A DNA stretch of 64,000 nt from Sphingopyxis sp. (GCA_013823985.1 PNNB01000013.1:186001-250000), one strand, 5' to 3'; shown: positions 1 to 9,494, counted from the stretch's first letter. Translations and numbers: made by a program. The notes: generated from the sequence alone by a model not told the origin.

Positions 1-549
1 ATCGGTGTCGACCACGCCGAATTGACCAAGGCTCAGGCCAAGGGCAAATTGGCCGGATTGCTGCGCCGTGCTTTCAAAACGGATAAAATCGAGATTATCG
101 ACGACCTTGCCGGACGCATTGACCGCGGGCTGGAAAAAGCTTTTCTGGACCGGTTGGGCTTGGAAGCGAGGGCAGGGCACCTTATCTTGGGTGCAGAGAA
201 AATCGATACAGCATCGCGCAGTGGTCAGGTTCGGCTGTTGCTTCACGCATCGGACGCAAGCGCGGACGGCAGCGGCAAGCGCGACCAAGCCTGGCGTGTC
301 GGCGAAGATGCCGAAGGTTCCGGCAAGGGCGGCGTGAAGCTGCCCGTAGACCGGGATGCACTATCGGCGGCGCTTGGACGGCAGAACGCCGTGCATGTTG
401 CACTGATCGATCAAAAAGCAGCGGACAGGGTGATGCATCATCTTGGACGCTGGCTAAATTTCAAAGGATGCAGTAAGGCGCCCCTCGATTCCGCAAGCAA
501 TGCTTCGGACGCGCGGGGCCGTGATACTGACATCTCCGCTATTGACTGA
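1..549 (+). CDS. ylxR: YlxR/DUF448 RNA-binding protein, C-terminal part (5' cut by window)
   Basis: The frame is open from base 1 and ends in TGA just before infB, so the N-terminus lies outside the window. The visible 182 codons begin with the end of a YlxR fold (IGVDHAELTKAQAKGK, then LARAFKT-like LLRRAFKTDK) followed by an L7Ae-like RNA-binding region (GHLILGAEKI ... VRLLLHASDAS). The combined YlxR plus L7Ae-like arrangement is usual in alphaproteobacteria. YlxR proteins are small RNA-binding factors encoded between nusA and infB, and the position 21 bp before infB fits. The tail after residue 150 is low-complexity. The first ATG/TTG-type start inside the frame (TTG at 22) is not the real start. 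Confidence 0.85.
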   Translation: MGVDHAELTKAQAKGKLAGLLRRAFKTDKIEIIDDLAGRIDRGLEKAFLDRLGLEARAGHLILGAEKIDTASRSGQVRLLLHASDASADGSGKRDQAWRVGEDAEGSGKGGVKLPVDRDALSAALGRQNAVHVALIDQKAADRVMHHLGRWLNFKGCSKAPLDSASNASDARGRDTDISAID

Positions 550-570
550 GTAAGGACGGGTTCTGTTTCG

Positions 571-3102
571 ATGAGTGATGATACCAATAACAAGCCGACA
601 TTAACGCGCAAGCCGCTTACCCTGAGCCGCTCGCTCGAGTCTGGCGAAGTCAAACAGACCTTTAGCCATGGCCGCACCAACAAGGTTGTGGTCGAGGTGA
701 AGCGCAAGAAACTGGTGGGTAAGCCCGGCTACGCACCTGAGCCTGAAGTCGCGGCCCCGCCTCCTCCTCCTCCCCCGCCACCACCTCCTCCCGTGGCCGC
801 AACCCCTGCGCCACGTCCGGCGCCCAACGATATGTTGAGCCGTCAGGAGCGTCAGGCAAAGTTGTTGCGCGAAGCGGAAGAAGCTCGCCTTGCGATGCTC
901 GAAGAAAGCCGCCGCCGCGAAGACGAAGCGCGCGCCCGCGCCGCTGAAGAAGAAAAGCGCCGTGCCGAAGAAAACCGCAAGGCGGAAGAAGCACCGGCCG
1001 CGACCGCGCCCGCGCCTGAACCCGTTGTGGAGCAAGAGCCGGAAACGACCGTCAGTAACGACGATGGCGCAGCACCTGCACCGCGCCGCTTTACGCCGGT
1101 GGAATCGCCTAAGCGTCCTGCGGCTGCCCCGGCACCGACCGAGCGTGAGCGCGAAGAAGCCAAAAAGGCCCCGCATCGCCCGACACGTGATCGCACCGCC
1201 GATCGTCGCCAGTCCGGCAAGCTCACCGTAACCCGCGCGCTGGATGATGACGAAGGCGCACGCGCCCGTTCGCTCGCCGCGTTGAAGCGTGCGCGCGAAA
1301 AGGAAAAGCGTCTGCACGGCGGTGGCAACCGCCAGCAGCAGCCCAAGCAGAGCCGCGACGTCGTCGTGCCTGAAACCATCACGGTGCAGGAACTCGCCAA
1401 CCGTATGGCTGAAAAGGGCAGCGATCTGGTCAAGGCGCTGTTCAAGATGGGTATGCCCGTCACGATCAACGAAACCATCGACCAGGACACGGCGGAGCTT
1501 CTCGTTGAAGAATTTGGCCACAATATCACCCGCGTTTCCGATGCGGACGTGGACATTGTGCATGATGAAGATGTCGATGCCCCCGAAACGCAAAAGCCGC
1601 GTCCTCCTGTCGTCACGGTCATGGGCCATGTCGACCACGGGAAAACCTCGCTGCTCGACGCGTTGCGCGGTGCGAATGTCGTGTCGGGCGAAGCCGGCGG
1701 CATTACGCAGCATATCGGCGCTTATCAGGTAAAGGCGAAAGACGGTTCGGTCATCACTTTCCTCGACACACCGGGCCACGAAGCCTTCACCCAGATGCGC
1801 CGTCGCGGTGCATCGGTGACGGATATCGTGATCCTCGTGGTTGCTGCCGATGACGGTTTGATGCCGCAGACGATCGAAGCCATCAAGCACAGCAAGGAAG
1901 CTGGCGTGCCGATGATCGTTGCGATCAACAAGGTCGATAAGGAAGGCGCAAATCCGCAGAAGGTTCGCGAACGTCTTCTCGAACATGAAGTGATCGTCGA
2001 ACAAATGGGCGGCGATGTGCAGGATGTTGAAGTTTCGGCGCTGAAAAAGACTGGCCTCGACACATTGCTCGAAAAGCTGGCTTTGCAGGCTGAACTCATG
2101 GAGCTCAAAGCCAATCCGGATCGTCCGGCCGAAGCCGTCGTGGTGGAAGCACAGCTCGACAAGGGACGCGGTGCTGTTGCAACCGTCCTTGTAAAGCGTG
2201 GTACATTGCGGCGTGGCGACGTCTTTGTGGTTGGTGCAGAAAGCGGAAAGGTCCGTGCGCTCGTCAACGACAAGGGCCAGCAAGTTCCCGAAGCCGGTCC
2301 GGCAACCCCGGTCGAAGTGCTGGGCCTGACCGGCGTTCCTTCGGCAGGCGACGTGCTTACTGTTGTTGAAAACGAAGCCCGTGCCCGCGAAGTTGCCCTG
2401 TACCGTAAGGAACAGTCGACCAAGGTGCGTACGGCGCAAGTTACACCCAATCTCGAAAACCTGTTCGACAATCTGTCCGCGACCCGCGCGATGGAATATC
2501 CGGTGGTTATCAAGGGCGATGTTCAGGGTTCGGTCGAAGCAATCGTGACTGCACTCAACAATATCTCCACCGACGAAATCAAGGTGCGCGTCCTGTTGGC
2601 GGGCGTTGGTGGTATCACCGAGTCCGACATGCTCCTGGCGGCCGCGTCCAACGCACCGCTGATCGGCTTCAACGTGCGTCCGAACAGCAAGGCTGCGGCC
2701 TTGGCAAAACGGGATCGGGTGCGTCTGAAATATTTCGACGTAATCTATCACCTGACCGCCGACATCGCCAAGGAAATGGCGGGCGAGCTTGGACCGGAGA
2801 TCATCGAAACCGTCGTCGGCCGTGCCGAGGTCAAGGATGTGTTCTCGGCAGGCAAGCGCGACAAGGCAGCCGGTTTGCTGGTTGTCGAAGGCTTCATCCG
2901 CAAGGGGCTATCAACGCGTCTTACCCGCGACGACGTCATCGTATCGAAAACGACCATCGCTTCGCTGCGCCGCTTCAAGGACAATGTCGACGAAGTCCGC
3001 GCCGGTCTCGAATGCGGTGTGGTTCTGGCCGATACCAACGATGTGAAGGCGGGCGATATGCTCGAAATCTTCGAAGTCGAGGAGCGCGAACGGACTTTGT
3101 AA
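571..3102 (+). CDS. infB: translation initiation factor IF-2
   Basis: An 843-residue GTPase that places initiator tRNA on the 30S subunit. Order of parts: a variable N-terminal region with a run of 12 prolines (residues 63-74), a long charged Ala/Glu/Arg coiled-coil-like stretch (about 85-260), the IF2_N domain ([20 protein letters not shown]), the G domain with GHVDHGKTS near residue 351, DTPGHEAF and NKVD, then domains II-IV to the C-terminus. Length is normal for alphaproteobacterial IF-2. It follows ylxR by 21 bp and precedes rbfA by 28 bp, the classic nusA operon. The long reverse-strand ORF across it (601-2751) is a codon-bias shadow. Confidence 0.98.
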   Translation: MSDDTNNKPTLTRKPLTLSRSLESGEVKQTFSHGRTNKVVVEVKRKKLVGKPGYAPEPEVAAPPPPPPPPPPPPVAATPAPRPAPNDMLSRQERQAKLLREAEEARLAMLEESRRREDEARARAAEEEKRRAEENRKAEEAPAATAPAPEPVVEQEPETTVSNDDGAAPAPRRFTPVESPKRPAAAPAPTEREREEAKKAPHRPTRDRTADRRQSGKLTVTRALDDDEGARARSLAALKRAREKEKRLHGGGNRQQQPKQSRDVVVPETITVQELANRMAEKGSDLVKALFKMGMPVTINETIDQDTAELLVEEFGHNITRVSDADVDIVHDEDVDAPETQKPRPPVVTVMGHVDHGKTSLLDALRGANVVSGEAGGITQHIGAYQVKAKDGSVITFLDTPGHEAFTQMRRRGASVTDIVILVVAADDGLMPQTIEAIKHSKEAGVPMIVAINKVDKEGANPQKVRERLLEHEVIVEQMGGDVQDVEVSALKKTGLDTLLEKLALQAELMELKANPDRPAEAVVVEAQLDKGRGAVATVLVKRGTLRRGDVFVVGAESGKVRALVNDKGQQVPEAGPATPVEVLGLTGVPSAGDVLTVVENEARAREVALYRKEQSTKVRTAQVTPNLENLFDNLSATRAMEYPVVIKGDVQGSVEAIVTALNNISTDEIKVRVLLAGVGGITESDMLLAAASNAPLIGFNVRPNSKAAALAKRDRVRLKYFDVIYHLTADIAKEMAGELGPEIIETVVGRAEVKDVFSAGKRDKAAGLLVVEGFIRKGLSTRLTRDDVIVSKTTIASLRRFKDNVDEVRAGLECGVVLADTNDVKAGDMLEIFEVEERERTL

Positions 3103-3130
3103 GTCCGGCGTTGACGCCAAAGGAGGCATT

Positions 3131-3532
3131 ATGGCCAAGCATAACGATGTCTCGCCAGAAGGTCGTTCCGTCCGTTTGCTGCGCGTAGGCGAGCAATTCC
3201 GGCATATCCTGTCGGAACTGCTCGCGCGTGGTGAGGTGCATGACGATGTCCTGAACAGCCATAGCGTCAGCGTGACCGAAGTCCGCATGTCGCCCGATTT
3301 GCGTCATGCAACGGCGTTCATTAAACCGCTGCTCGGCGCGAATGAGGAAGTCGTGCTCAAGGCGCTCCGCACCAACACCGCCTTTTTCCAAAAAGAAGTC
3401 GCATCGCGCGTCAGCATGAAATATGCGGCCAAGTTGAAGTTCCTTGCGGATGACAGCTTTGACCAGGCTACCCACATCGAAACCCTGCTAAGCGCGCCCA
3501 AGGTGAAGCAAGATTTGGGAGGAGGCGATTAG
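3131..3532 (+). CDS. rbfA: 30S ribosome-binding factor RbfA
   Basis: A 133-residue KH-fold protein that binds the 16S rRNA 5' helix during late 30S maturation. The N-terminal segment [22 protein letters not shown] and the central [22 protein letters not shown] are typical RbfA signatures. An AAAGGAGG Shine-Dalgarno lies 7 bp before the ATG. It continues the infB operon. The gene stop overlaps the strong GGGAGGAGG ribosome site of the next, AT-rich gene. Confidence 0.95.
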   Translation: MAKHNDVSPEGRSVRLLRVGEQFRHILSELLARGEVHDDVLNSHSVSVTEVRMSPDLRHATAFIKPLLGANEEVVLKALRTNTAFFQKEVASRVSMKYAAKLKFLADDSFDQATHIETLLSAPKVKQDLGGGD

Positions 3533-3578
3533 GTCCATCGCATTTCGAAAACTTCACCGGCACATCGTTGTTTGTACG

Positions 3579-4148
3579 TTGCTGGTGTTTGTTACAGCCT
3601 GCGGAATACCCTCCCCATCAGAAGGGCTCGTGGAAATTGCAAGTCGCGCAGAACAAGCTGAAATTGCTGAAATGATTATTTCGGAAGAGGCTAATGAGAA
3701 ATGGGAGCCTGCTCAAACTTTTTGCATAGGCACAAAATTTAGTCCGCCTTTGGAAGATTTCTACCGTGAACTGGATTATCAAAAAATAGAACCGCCTCCG
3801 AGCTTTCAATGGTTTAAAAAAGCAGAGGTAGATCGCGCATTTAAGAAGTTTATCATTGTCAAAAATGGCGAACAAATTCGCAAGCATAGTGCGACGACTT
3901 TCCCAGCTAATGTAGCAAAATACACCACTTGTCCGAATGACATTACCACCGGCACCGGCGAGGAAGACTCATTCTATAAGTATCGTACAATCGATGTTAC
4001 GCTCCCGGTCAAATCCGGCCGTTTTGTCTTTATTGAAGTTGGTTCTGTTTGCGGTGCTCTATGCGGAAGCGGACAATTGCTTGCACTACAAAAGAATAAT
4101 TTTGGAAAATGGATTATAGTCGAGAGGCTCGATACGTGGATAAGCTGA
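3579..4148 (+). CDS. AT-rich putative lipoprotein of unknown function; start codon unclear
   Basis: Not recognised. The reading frame begins TTG-LVFVTACGIPS, which is only the end of a lipoprotein signal peptide (lipobox VTAC). The frame is open upstream to a TGA at 3504-3506. Read from 3528 it gives [25 protein letters not shown], a textbook basic n-region plus hydrophobic core. No ATG, GTG or TTG occurs between 3507 and 3579, so translation would need ATT at 3528 or ATC at 3537, both just after GGGAGGAGG (3517-3525), or the start has been lost. The mature part is about 180 residues with several cysteines (TFCIG, TTCPN, VCGALCG). Base composition is visibly more AT-rich than rbfA and tdk on either side, suggesting acquisition. 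Confidence 0.6.
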   Translation: MLVFVTACGIPSPSEGLVEIASRAEQAEIAEMIISEEANEKWEPAQTFCIGTKFSPPLEDFYRELDYQKIEPPPSFQWFKKAEVDRAFKKFIIVKNGEQIRKHSATTFPANVAKYTTCPNDITTGTGEEDSFYKYRTIDVTLPVKSGRFVFIEVGSVCGALCGSGQLLALQKNNFGKWIIVERLDTWIS

Positions 4149-4174
4149 ACTGGATGGATCACAACGGATAACCA

Positions 4175-4759
4175 ATGGCCAAGCTCTATTTCTACTACGC
4201 ATCCATGAACGCCGGTAAGTCGTCGACGTTGTTGCAGGCAGCGTTCAACTATGGCGAACGCGGTATGAAGGTCATGCTGTGGACGGCGGCCATTGATGAC
4301 CGTCCCGGCTTTGGCGCGATCAGTTCGCGGATCGGTCTGGCAGGTGATGCCAACCGGTTTGAGGCGGAGACGGATATCGAGACTGCCGTACTCCGGCAAC
4401 ATCAGGAAAGCCCGCTTGCCTGTATCCTGATCGACGAAGCCCAGTTCCTGTCCAAAGAGCAGGTGTGGCAATGCGCACGACTGGCGGACAAGGCGAATAT
4501 TCCGGTCGTCTGCTACGGTTTGCGGACCGATTTCCAAGGCGAACTATTCCCCGGCTCGGCGGCGCTTCTTGGCATTGCAGACAGTCTGGTCGAACTGAAG
4601 GGCGTTTGCGATTGTGGTCGTAAGGCAACGATGAACCTGCGCGTCGATGAGTTTGGCAAAGCCGTCATTGATGGCGCGCAGACCGAAATCGGCGGCGATG
4701 ACCGCTATGTTGCCATGTGCCGGAAGCATTTTATGGAAGCGCGAAAGGAAGTGCGCTAG
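4175..4759 (+). CDS. tdk: thymidine kinase (type II)
   Basis: A 194-residue salvage enzyme that phosphorylates thymidine with ATP. The P-loop ASMNAGKSS covers residues 9-17, the catalytic DEAQ motif lies at 87-90, and the structural zinc site is formed by C145, C147 and C182 with a nearby His. Length matches the family. It lies between the AT-rich lipoprotein and the DUF6491 pair, inside what is otherwise the infB-truB operon, and is not functionally linked to them. Confidence 0.96.
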   Translation: MAKLYFYYASMNAGKSSTLLQAAFNYGERGMKVMLWTAAIDDRPGFGAISSRIGLAGDANRFEAETDIETAVLRQHQESPLACILIDEAQFLSKEQVWQCARLADKANIPVVCYGLRTDFQGELFPGSAALLGIADSLVELKGVCDCGRKATMNLRVDEFGKAVIDGAQTEIGGDDRYVAMCRKHFMEARKEVR

Positions 4760-4815
4760 CCTCTATCCAAATTACATAGGGGATTTGGGCATGCGGCATT
4801 TGATTTTTTTCGGCG

Positions 4816-5244
4816 ATGGTCGTGGTATTTGCCGTATCGGCAAATGCCCAAGCGCCTGAAGCGCCGACTCACAATTGGCCCGAACTGGGCGTTGAAGCAT
4901 CGGTCGATATTCGACCAGCACAGCCTCTGTACAACTTTACAGCAGACGGAGACGAAGGTGTCTGGCTGCAGGATTTCCGAAAGCGTTGGTATTATGCCAC
5001 CATCTTGGGTCCTTGTCCGGGACTAGGTCGAGCCTTCGGTATTGGATATGATCTTAGGGGTTCCGCAGGTTTCGATAAGTCCGCAAAGCTCGTCGTTGAA
5101 GGCTTTCAATGCGCCTTGTCTTCCCTCGTTACTTCCGACGTGCCGCCTTCAAAAAAGGAGATCAAGGCACGCATAAAGGCGCGCGCCGCGGAAAAGCGGG
5201 CGCGTGATGCACAAGCACGAGCAGCACGGCGCGCGGTCGATTGA
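4816..5244 (+). CDS. DUF6491-type exported protein, copy 1; signal peptide split by a frameshift
   Basis: A small protein with the core WPELGVEASVDI ... NFTADGDEGVWLQD ... RWYYATILGPC ... IGYDLRGSAGFDK ... CALSSLVTSD and a basic Ala/Lys/Arg tail. It aligns along its length with the next gene, so the two are a tandem duplication. The in-frame ATG at 4816 gives only half a signal peptide (MVVVFAVSANAQA). An ATG at 4791 with a good AGGGG site gives MRHLIFF but is one base out of frame, the break falling in a run of seven T (4804-4810). With six T the product would start MRHLIFSAMVVVFAVSANAQ. This is either a sequencing error, a slippage/phase switch or a real disruption. Function unknown. Confidence 0.7.
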   Translation: MVVVFAVSANAQAPEAPTHNWPELGVEASVDIRPAQPLYNFTADGDEGVWLQDFRKRWYYATILGPCPGLGRAFGIGYDLRGSAGFDKSAKLVVEGFQCALSSLVTSDVPPSKKEIKARIKARAAEKRARDAQARAARRAVD

Positions 5245-5319
5245 GCCGTTGATAGCAAGCCGTTCGTCTTGCGCCTGTTTTTAATTGGCGGTTCATTTTC
5301 GCTATCTTACTATCGCGGC

Positions 5320-5748
5320 ATGAAACACACTGTCCTCATCGCGCTTGGCGCACTTATCCTTGCTGTTCCTGCTCAAGCCAAAAAGCCAGAGCCGCATGTG
5401 TGGCCGGAACTGGGTGTAGAAAGCAGCATCGTTTTTCCGAACTATGGCGCGATCCATAACTTCGAAGCGGACGGCACCGACGGCGTCTGGTTGGAAGACC
5501 AGCACCGGCGTTGGTATTACGCCGAATTGCAGGGCGGCTGCCAGGATTTGAATTTTGCCCAAAGCATCGGCTTTGACACGCGGGGGTCGGCGCAGTTCGA
5601 CAAGTTCAGCTCGATTGTCGTGCGCGGTTGGAAATGTCCGTTGGTCAGCCTCGTGACGTCGGAAAAACCTCTGCCTCGTAAGGAACGTCAGAAACTGCGG
5701 CAGGCGGCAATCGCTGCGGGCAAAGAGGTTGCGGCACCTTCAAATTGA
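5320..5748 (+). CDS. DUF6491-type exported protein, copy 2
   Basis: A 142-residue paralogue of the preceding gene. A signal peptide (MKHTVLIALGALILAVPAQA) is followed by WPELGVESSIVF, FEADGTDGVWLED, RRWYYAELQGGC, SIGFDTRGSAQFDKFSSIV, CPLVSLVTSEKPL and a basic tail. The ATG at 5320 was chosen over a TTG-type start at 5269 because it begins exactly at the signal peptide. Two conserved cysteines (in GGCQDL and WKCPL) suggest a disulfide in the periplasm. The function of the family is unknown. It has a 75-bp gap before it, enough for its own promoter, and sits 30 bp before truB. Confidence 0.8.
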   Translation: MKHTVLIALGALILAVPAQAKKPEPHVWPELGVESSIVFPNYGAIHNFEADGTDGVWLEDQHRRWYYAELQGGCQDLNFAQSIGFDTRGSAQFDKFSSIVVRGWKCPLVSLVTSEKPLPRKERQKLRQAAIAAGKEVAAPSN

Positions 5749-5778
5749 CTTGGGGCCTAGGTGCCGTAAAGGCACGGC

Positions 5779-6684
5779 ATGCATGGCTGGATCATCCTCG
5801 ATAAACCGCTGGGTCTGGGGTCCACCCAAGCCGTATCTGCGGTAAAGCGCAATTTGCGCGAAGCCGGGTTCGGCAAAATCAAGGTCGGCCATGGCGGAAC
5901 GCTAGATCCGTTGGCCACAGGCATTTTGCCCATTGCCCTGGGCGAAGCGACCAAATTGTGCGGGCGGATGCTGGATGCGTCCAAAATCTATGATTTCACC
6001 ATAGCCTTTGGAACCGAAACGAGTGGCCTGGATGCAGAGGGCGATATTGTAGCCACGTCAGACCATAGGCCAACCCGCGCTGCTGTCGAGGCTATCCTGC
6101 CGCGCTTTACAGGGCAGATCGAGCAAATCCCGCCCGCTTACTCCGCGATTAAAATCGACGGCAAGCGTGCCTATGACCGGGCGAGGGCAGGCGAGGATGT
6201 GGAAATGAAGGCGCGCAGCGTCACGGTGTATGACCTCCAGATCCAGCCGCAGGCTTCTCTGCCGGCGGAGGAACCACTGGATTCGGTGACCCTGTCGGCC
6301 CATGTTTCGAAGGGGACCTATATCCGTTCGCTGGCCCGCGATATTGCTTATGCAGTTGGTTCGGTCGGCCATGTCACCATGCTACGCCGCACGCGGGCAG
6401 GGCCATTCGACCTGGAAAGCGCGATTTCGCTGGACAAACTGAATGCATTCGGCCAAGGGGCGGCCCAAGAAGACATTATCTTGCCGATAGAGGCAGGGCT
6501 GGTCGACATCCCGGCTCTTGATCTCTCCCCGGAACAGGCAAGGGCGATCCGACAGGGTCGCGTCTTGACCGGGATTGCCATGAAAGATGGGCTACATTGG
6601 GCGAGGGGCGCAGATATGCGGCCTATTGCGCTGGTGGAGAACATCGACGGGGAATTAAGAACCGTCCGTGGCTTTAACCTTTAA
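5779..6684 (+). CDS. truB: tRNA pseudouridine(55) synthase TruB
   Basis: A 301-residue enzyme converting U55 of tRNAs to pseudouridine in the T-loop. The start MHGWIILDKPLGLGSTQAV and the catalytic loop GHGGTLDPLATGILP (catalytic Asp about residue 43) are diagnostic. The RSLARDIAYAVGSVGHVTMLRR region is the second conserved block. It precedes rpsO by 24 bp, as in most bacterial genomes. Confidence 0.97.
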   Translation: MHGWIILDKPLGLGSTQAVSAVKRNLREAGFGKIKVGHGGTLDPLATGILPIALGEATKLCGRMLDASKIYDFTIAFGTETSGLDAEGDIVATSDHRPTRAAVEAILPRFTGQIEQIPPAYSAIKIDGKRAYDRARAGEDVEMKARSVTVYDLQIQPQASLPAEEPLDSVTLSAHVSKGTYIRSLARDIAYAVGSVGHVTMLRRTRAGPFDLESAISLDKLNAFGQGAAQEDIILPIEAGLVDIPALDLSPEQARAIRQGRVLTGIAMKDGLHWARGADMRPIALVENIDGELRTVRGFNL

Positions 6685-6708
6685 AACCATGATGTTCGAA
6701 GGAAAAAT

Positions 6709-6978
6709 ATGTCTATTACTGCTGAACGTAAAGCCCAGGTCATCAAAGAGCATGCTCGCGAGCCTAACGATACCGGATCGCCTGAAGTGCAGGTTGCCAT
6801 TCTGACCGACCGTATCAACACCCTGACGGGCCATTTTAAAGATCACCACAAGGATAACCATTCGCGTCGCGGTCTTTTGATGATGGTCAACAAGCGTCGT
6901 TCGCTTCTGGACTATTTGAAGAAAATTGATGCGGAGCGTTATACCGCACTCATCGCGAAGCTCGGACTTCGCAAGTAA
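6709..6978 (+). CDS. rpsO: 30S ribosomal protein S15
   Basis: An 89-residue ribosomal protein of exactly the usual length. It binds the 16S rRNA central domain. Conserved blocks: [33 protein letters not shown] and [13 protein letters not shown]. An AAGGAAAAAT leader precedes the ATG. A strong intrinsic terminator follows at once, so rpsO probably ends one transcription unit, with pnp read from its own promoter or by read-through. Confidence 0.98.
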   Translation: MSITAERKAQVIKEHAREPNDTGSPEVQVAILTDRINTLTGHFKDHHKDNHSRRGLLMMVNKRRSLLDYLKKIDAERYTALIAKLGLRK

Positions 6979-6985
6979 TTACGCG

Positions 6986-7013
6986 AAAGCGGCCCCCAAA
7001 CGGGCCGCTTTTT
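6986..7013 (+). terminator. rho-independent terminator after rpsO
   Basis: A perfect 9-10 bp GC-rich stem (AAGCGGCCC at 6987-6995 against GGGCCGCTT at 7002-7010), a 6-nt loop and a T-run starting 8 bp after the rpsO stop. Confidence 0.85.
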
Positions 7014-7147
7014 GCTTATGGGGCGATCCGGCAATGAGGCCGGTTTGCCATGGGGGCGCTTTTTAGCCCCACCCGCAGCGGATCGGTATTTCCGCAATCA
7101 AGAGGCCTCACGCCGCAATAGGGCGGCGCTGAGTCAAAGGAAAATCT
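7014..7147 (+). promoter_or_regulatory. 5' leader region of pnp with small hairpins
   Basis: A 134-bp gap without a gene. It contains GGGGC (7053-7057) pairing with GCCCC (7066-7070) over an 8-nt T-rich loop, and CCGG (7028-7031) pairing with CCGG (7040-7043). PNPase mRNAs in enterobacteria are autoregulated through leader hairpins. Whether this leader does the same is inference. Confidence 0.3.
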
Positions 7148-9472
7148 ATGTTTAATACGAAAACTGTATCAATCGAGTGGGGCGGACAAACCCTGACACT
7201 CGAAACGGGCAAGGTTGCCCGTCAAGCTGACGGTGCTGTCATGGCGTCGCTGGGCGAAACTGTTGTGCTTTGCGCGGTTACCGCGGCAAAGTCGGTGAAA
7301 GAAGGTCAGGATTTCTTCCCGTTGACCGTTCACTATCAGGAAAAATATTCCGCAGCTGGCCGGATCCCCGGTGGCTTTTTCAAGCGCGAACGTGGCGCAA
7401 CGGAAAAGGAAACGCTGGTATCGCGTCTTATCGACCGTCCCGTGCGTCCGCTTTTCCCCGAAGGCTTTTACAACGAGATCAACGCAATTGCGCAGGTTCT
7501 CAGTTATGACGGCCACAATGAGCCGGACATTCTTGCGATGGTTGCAACTTCGGCTGCACTGACCATTTCGGGCGTGCCCTTCATGGGCCCAATCGGCGCG
7601 GCACGCGTTGGTTATGTAAATGGCGAATATATCCTGAACCCCACCGACGAGCAGGTTGCCGAAGGCGATCTCGATCTGGTTGTTGCGGCAACTTATGATG
7701 CCGTGATGATGGTGGAATCCGAAGCCAATGAGCTATCGGAAGAAATCATGCTCGGCGCCGTTCTGTTCGCGCACGACGCGTGTAAGGAAGTCGTCAAGGC
7801 GATCGTCAAGCTTGCAGAGCAAGCCGCGAAAGAGCCTTGGGCAATGGCCGAGCAAGCCGACCTTTCGGCTGCGAAAGACAAGCTGAAAAAGCTGATCGGC
7901 AAGGATATTGCTGCCGCCTATAAGCTGACCGACAAGTCGGCACGCAGCAACGCCCTGAACGAAGCCCGCGCGAAGGCGAAGGAAGCCTTTGCCGATGCGA
8001 CCCCGCAGGACCAGATGGCTGCAGGCAAGCTGATGAAGAAGCTGGAAGCGGAAATCGTCCGTGGTGCGATCCTGAAGGACGGTACCCGTATCGACGGCCG
8101 CACCACCACGCAGATTCGTCCGATCCTCGGCGAAACGCATTTCTTGCCACGCGCCCATGGTTCCGCCCTGTTTACCCGTGGCGAAACCCAGACCATCGCG
8201 ACCTGCACCTTGGGCACCAAGGACGCAGAGCAGATGATCGATGGCCTTGGTGGTCTGCATTATGAGCATTTCATGCTGCACTATAACTTCCCGCCCTATT
8301 CGGTCGGTGAAGTCGGCCGCTTCGGCGCGCCGGGCCGTCGTGAAGTCGGCCATGGCAAGCTCGCATGGCGCGCACTGCACCCTGTATTGCCGAGCAAGGA
8401 CGAGTTTCCTTATACAATCCGTCTGACCAGCGACATCACCGAATCCAACGGTTCGTCCTCGATGGCATCGGTTTGCGGCGGAAGCCTCGCCATGATGGAC
8501 GCCGGCGTGCCGATCAAGCGTCCCGTCAGCGGCATCGCTATGGGTCTGATTCTGGAAGGCAAGGATTTTGCAATTCTGTCGGATATTCTGGGTGACGAAG
8601 ATCATCTGGGCGACATGGATTTCAAGGTTGCCGGTACTTCCGAAGGCATCACCACGATGCAGATGGACATCAAGATTGCCGGGATTACCCGCGAAATCTT
8701 CGAAGCCGCACTGACCCAAGCCAAGGAAGGCCGCGCGCACATCCTGGGCGAAATGGCCAAGGCGTTGGGCGAAGTTCGTGGCGAATTGTCGGCACATGCT
8801 CCGCGCATTGAAACGATGCAGATCGACAAGGCGAAGATCCGCGACATCATCGGCACCGGTGGTAAGGTCATCCGCGAAATCGTCGCAACGACCGGCGCCA
8901 AGGTGGATATTGATGACGAAGGTCTGATCAAGATTTCGTCGAGCGACCTCAGCCAGATCGAAGCTGCCCGCAAGTGGATCAGCGGCATCGTGGAAGAAGC
9001 CGAAGTCGGCAAGATCTACGACGGTAAGGTTGTGAACCTCGTCGATTTCGGTGCGTTTGTGAATTTCATGGGTGGCAAGGACGGTCTCGTCCACGTCAGC
9101 GAAATGCGCAACGAACGCGTTGAAAAGGTCACCGACGTCGTTAGCGAAGGCATGGACGTCAAGGTCAAGGTCCTCGAAATCGATCCGCGCGGCAAGGTTC
9201 GCCTGTCGATGCGCGTTGTTGACCAAGAAACCGGTGAAGAGCTGGAAGACACACGTCCGCCGCGCGAAAAGAGCGAGCGGAGCGATCGTGGTCCCCGTCG
9301 TGACGGCGGCCGTGGCGAAGGCCGCGGTGATCGTGGTCCACGTCGGGATGGCGGTCGTGGCGAAGGTCGCGGTGATCGCGGTCCCCGTCGTGAACGTTCC
9401 GAAGGCGGAAATGAAGGCGGCAACAATGGCGGTGGCGATCCCGACCATGTGCCAGCTTTCCTGAAAGATTAA
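7148..9472 (+). CDS. pnp: polyribonucleotide nucleotidyltransferase (PNPase)
   Basis: A 774-residue phosphorolytic 3'-5' exoribonuclease of the degradosome. Two RNase PH-like cores (first about residues 10-220, second about 310-540, with GETQ and [15 protein letters not shown]), an all-helical linker, a KH domain (residues about 555-610, [12 protein letters not shown]) and an S1 domain (about 620-690, [19 protein letters not shown]). The C-terminus is an Arg/Gly-rich tail with a perfect 15-residue period ([15 protein letters not shown], bases 9287-9376, then a third partial copy) ending in [11 protein letters not shown]. The tail is typical of degradosome-type PNPases in alphaproteobacteria, though the repeat number varies. 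Confidence 0.98.
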   Translation: MFNTKTVSIEWGGQTLTLETGKVARQADGAVMASLGETVVLCAVTAAKSVKEGQDFFPLTVHYQEKYSAAGRIPGGFFKRERGATEKETLVSRLIDRPVRPLFPEGFYNEINAIAQVLSYDGHNEPDILAMVATSAALTISGVPFMGPIGAARVGYVNGEYILNPTDEQVAEGDLDLVVAATYDAVMMVESEANELSEEIMLGAVLFAHDACKEVVKAIVKLAEQAAKEPWAMAEQADLSAAKDKLKKLIGKDIAAAYKLTDKSARSNALNEARAKAKEAFADATPQDQMAAGKLMKKLEAEIVRGAILKDGTRIDGRTTTQIRPILGETHFLPRAHGSALFTRGETQTIATCTLGTKDAEQMIDGLGGLHYEHFMLHYNFPPYSVGEVGRFGAPGRREVGHGKLAWRALHPVLPSKDEFPYTIRLTSDITESNGSSSMASVCGGSLAMMDAGVPIKRPVSGIAMGLILEGKDFAILSDILGDEDHLGDMDFKVAGTSEGITTMQMDIKIAGITREIFEAALTQAKEGRAHILGEMAKALGEVRGELSAHAPRIETMQIDKAKIRDIIGTGGKVIREIVATTGAKVDIDDEGLIKISSSDLSQIEAARKWISGIVEEAEVGKIYDGKVVNLVDFGAFVNFMGGKDGLVHVSEMRNERVEKVTDVVSEGMDVKVKVLEIDPRGKVRLSMRVVDQETGEELEDTRPPREKSERSDRGPRRDGGRGEGRGDRGPRRDGGRGEGRGDRGPRRERSEGGNEGGNNGGGDPDHVPAFLKD

Positions 9473-9494
9473 GCCCGTAAAGGCACTGGAGAGG

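Noticed and set aside
601-2751. 716-codon open frame on the minus strand over infB
   Set aside because: It lies wholly inside the clearly real infB gene, has a His/Arg/Phe-rich composition typical of antisense shadows of Ala/Glu-rich GC-rich genes, and shows no domain.
7733-9448. 571-codon minus-strand frame over pnp
   Set aside because: It is a shadow of pnp. Ala/Thr/Phe repeats arise from the antisense of the Arg/Gly tail.
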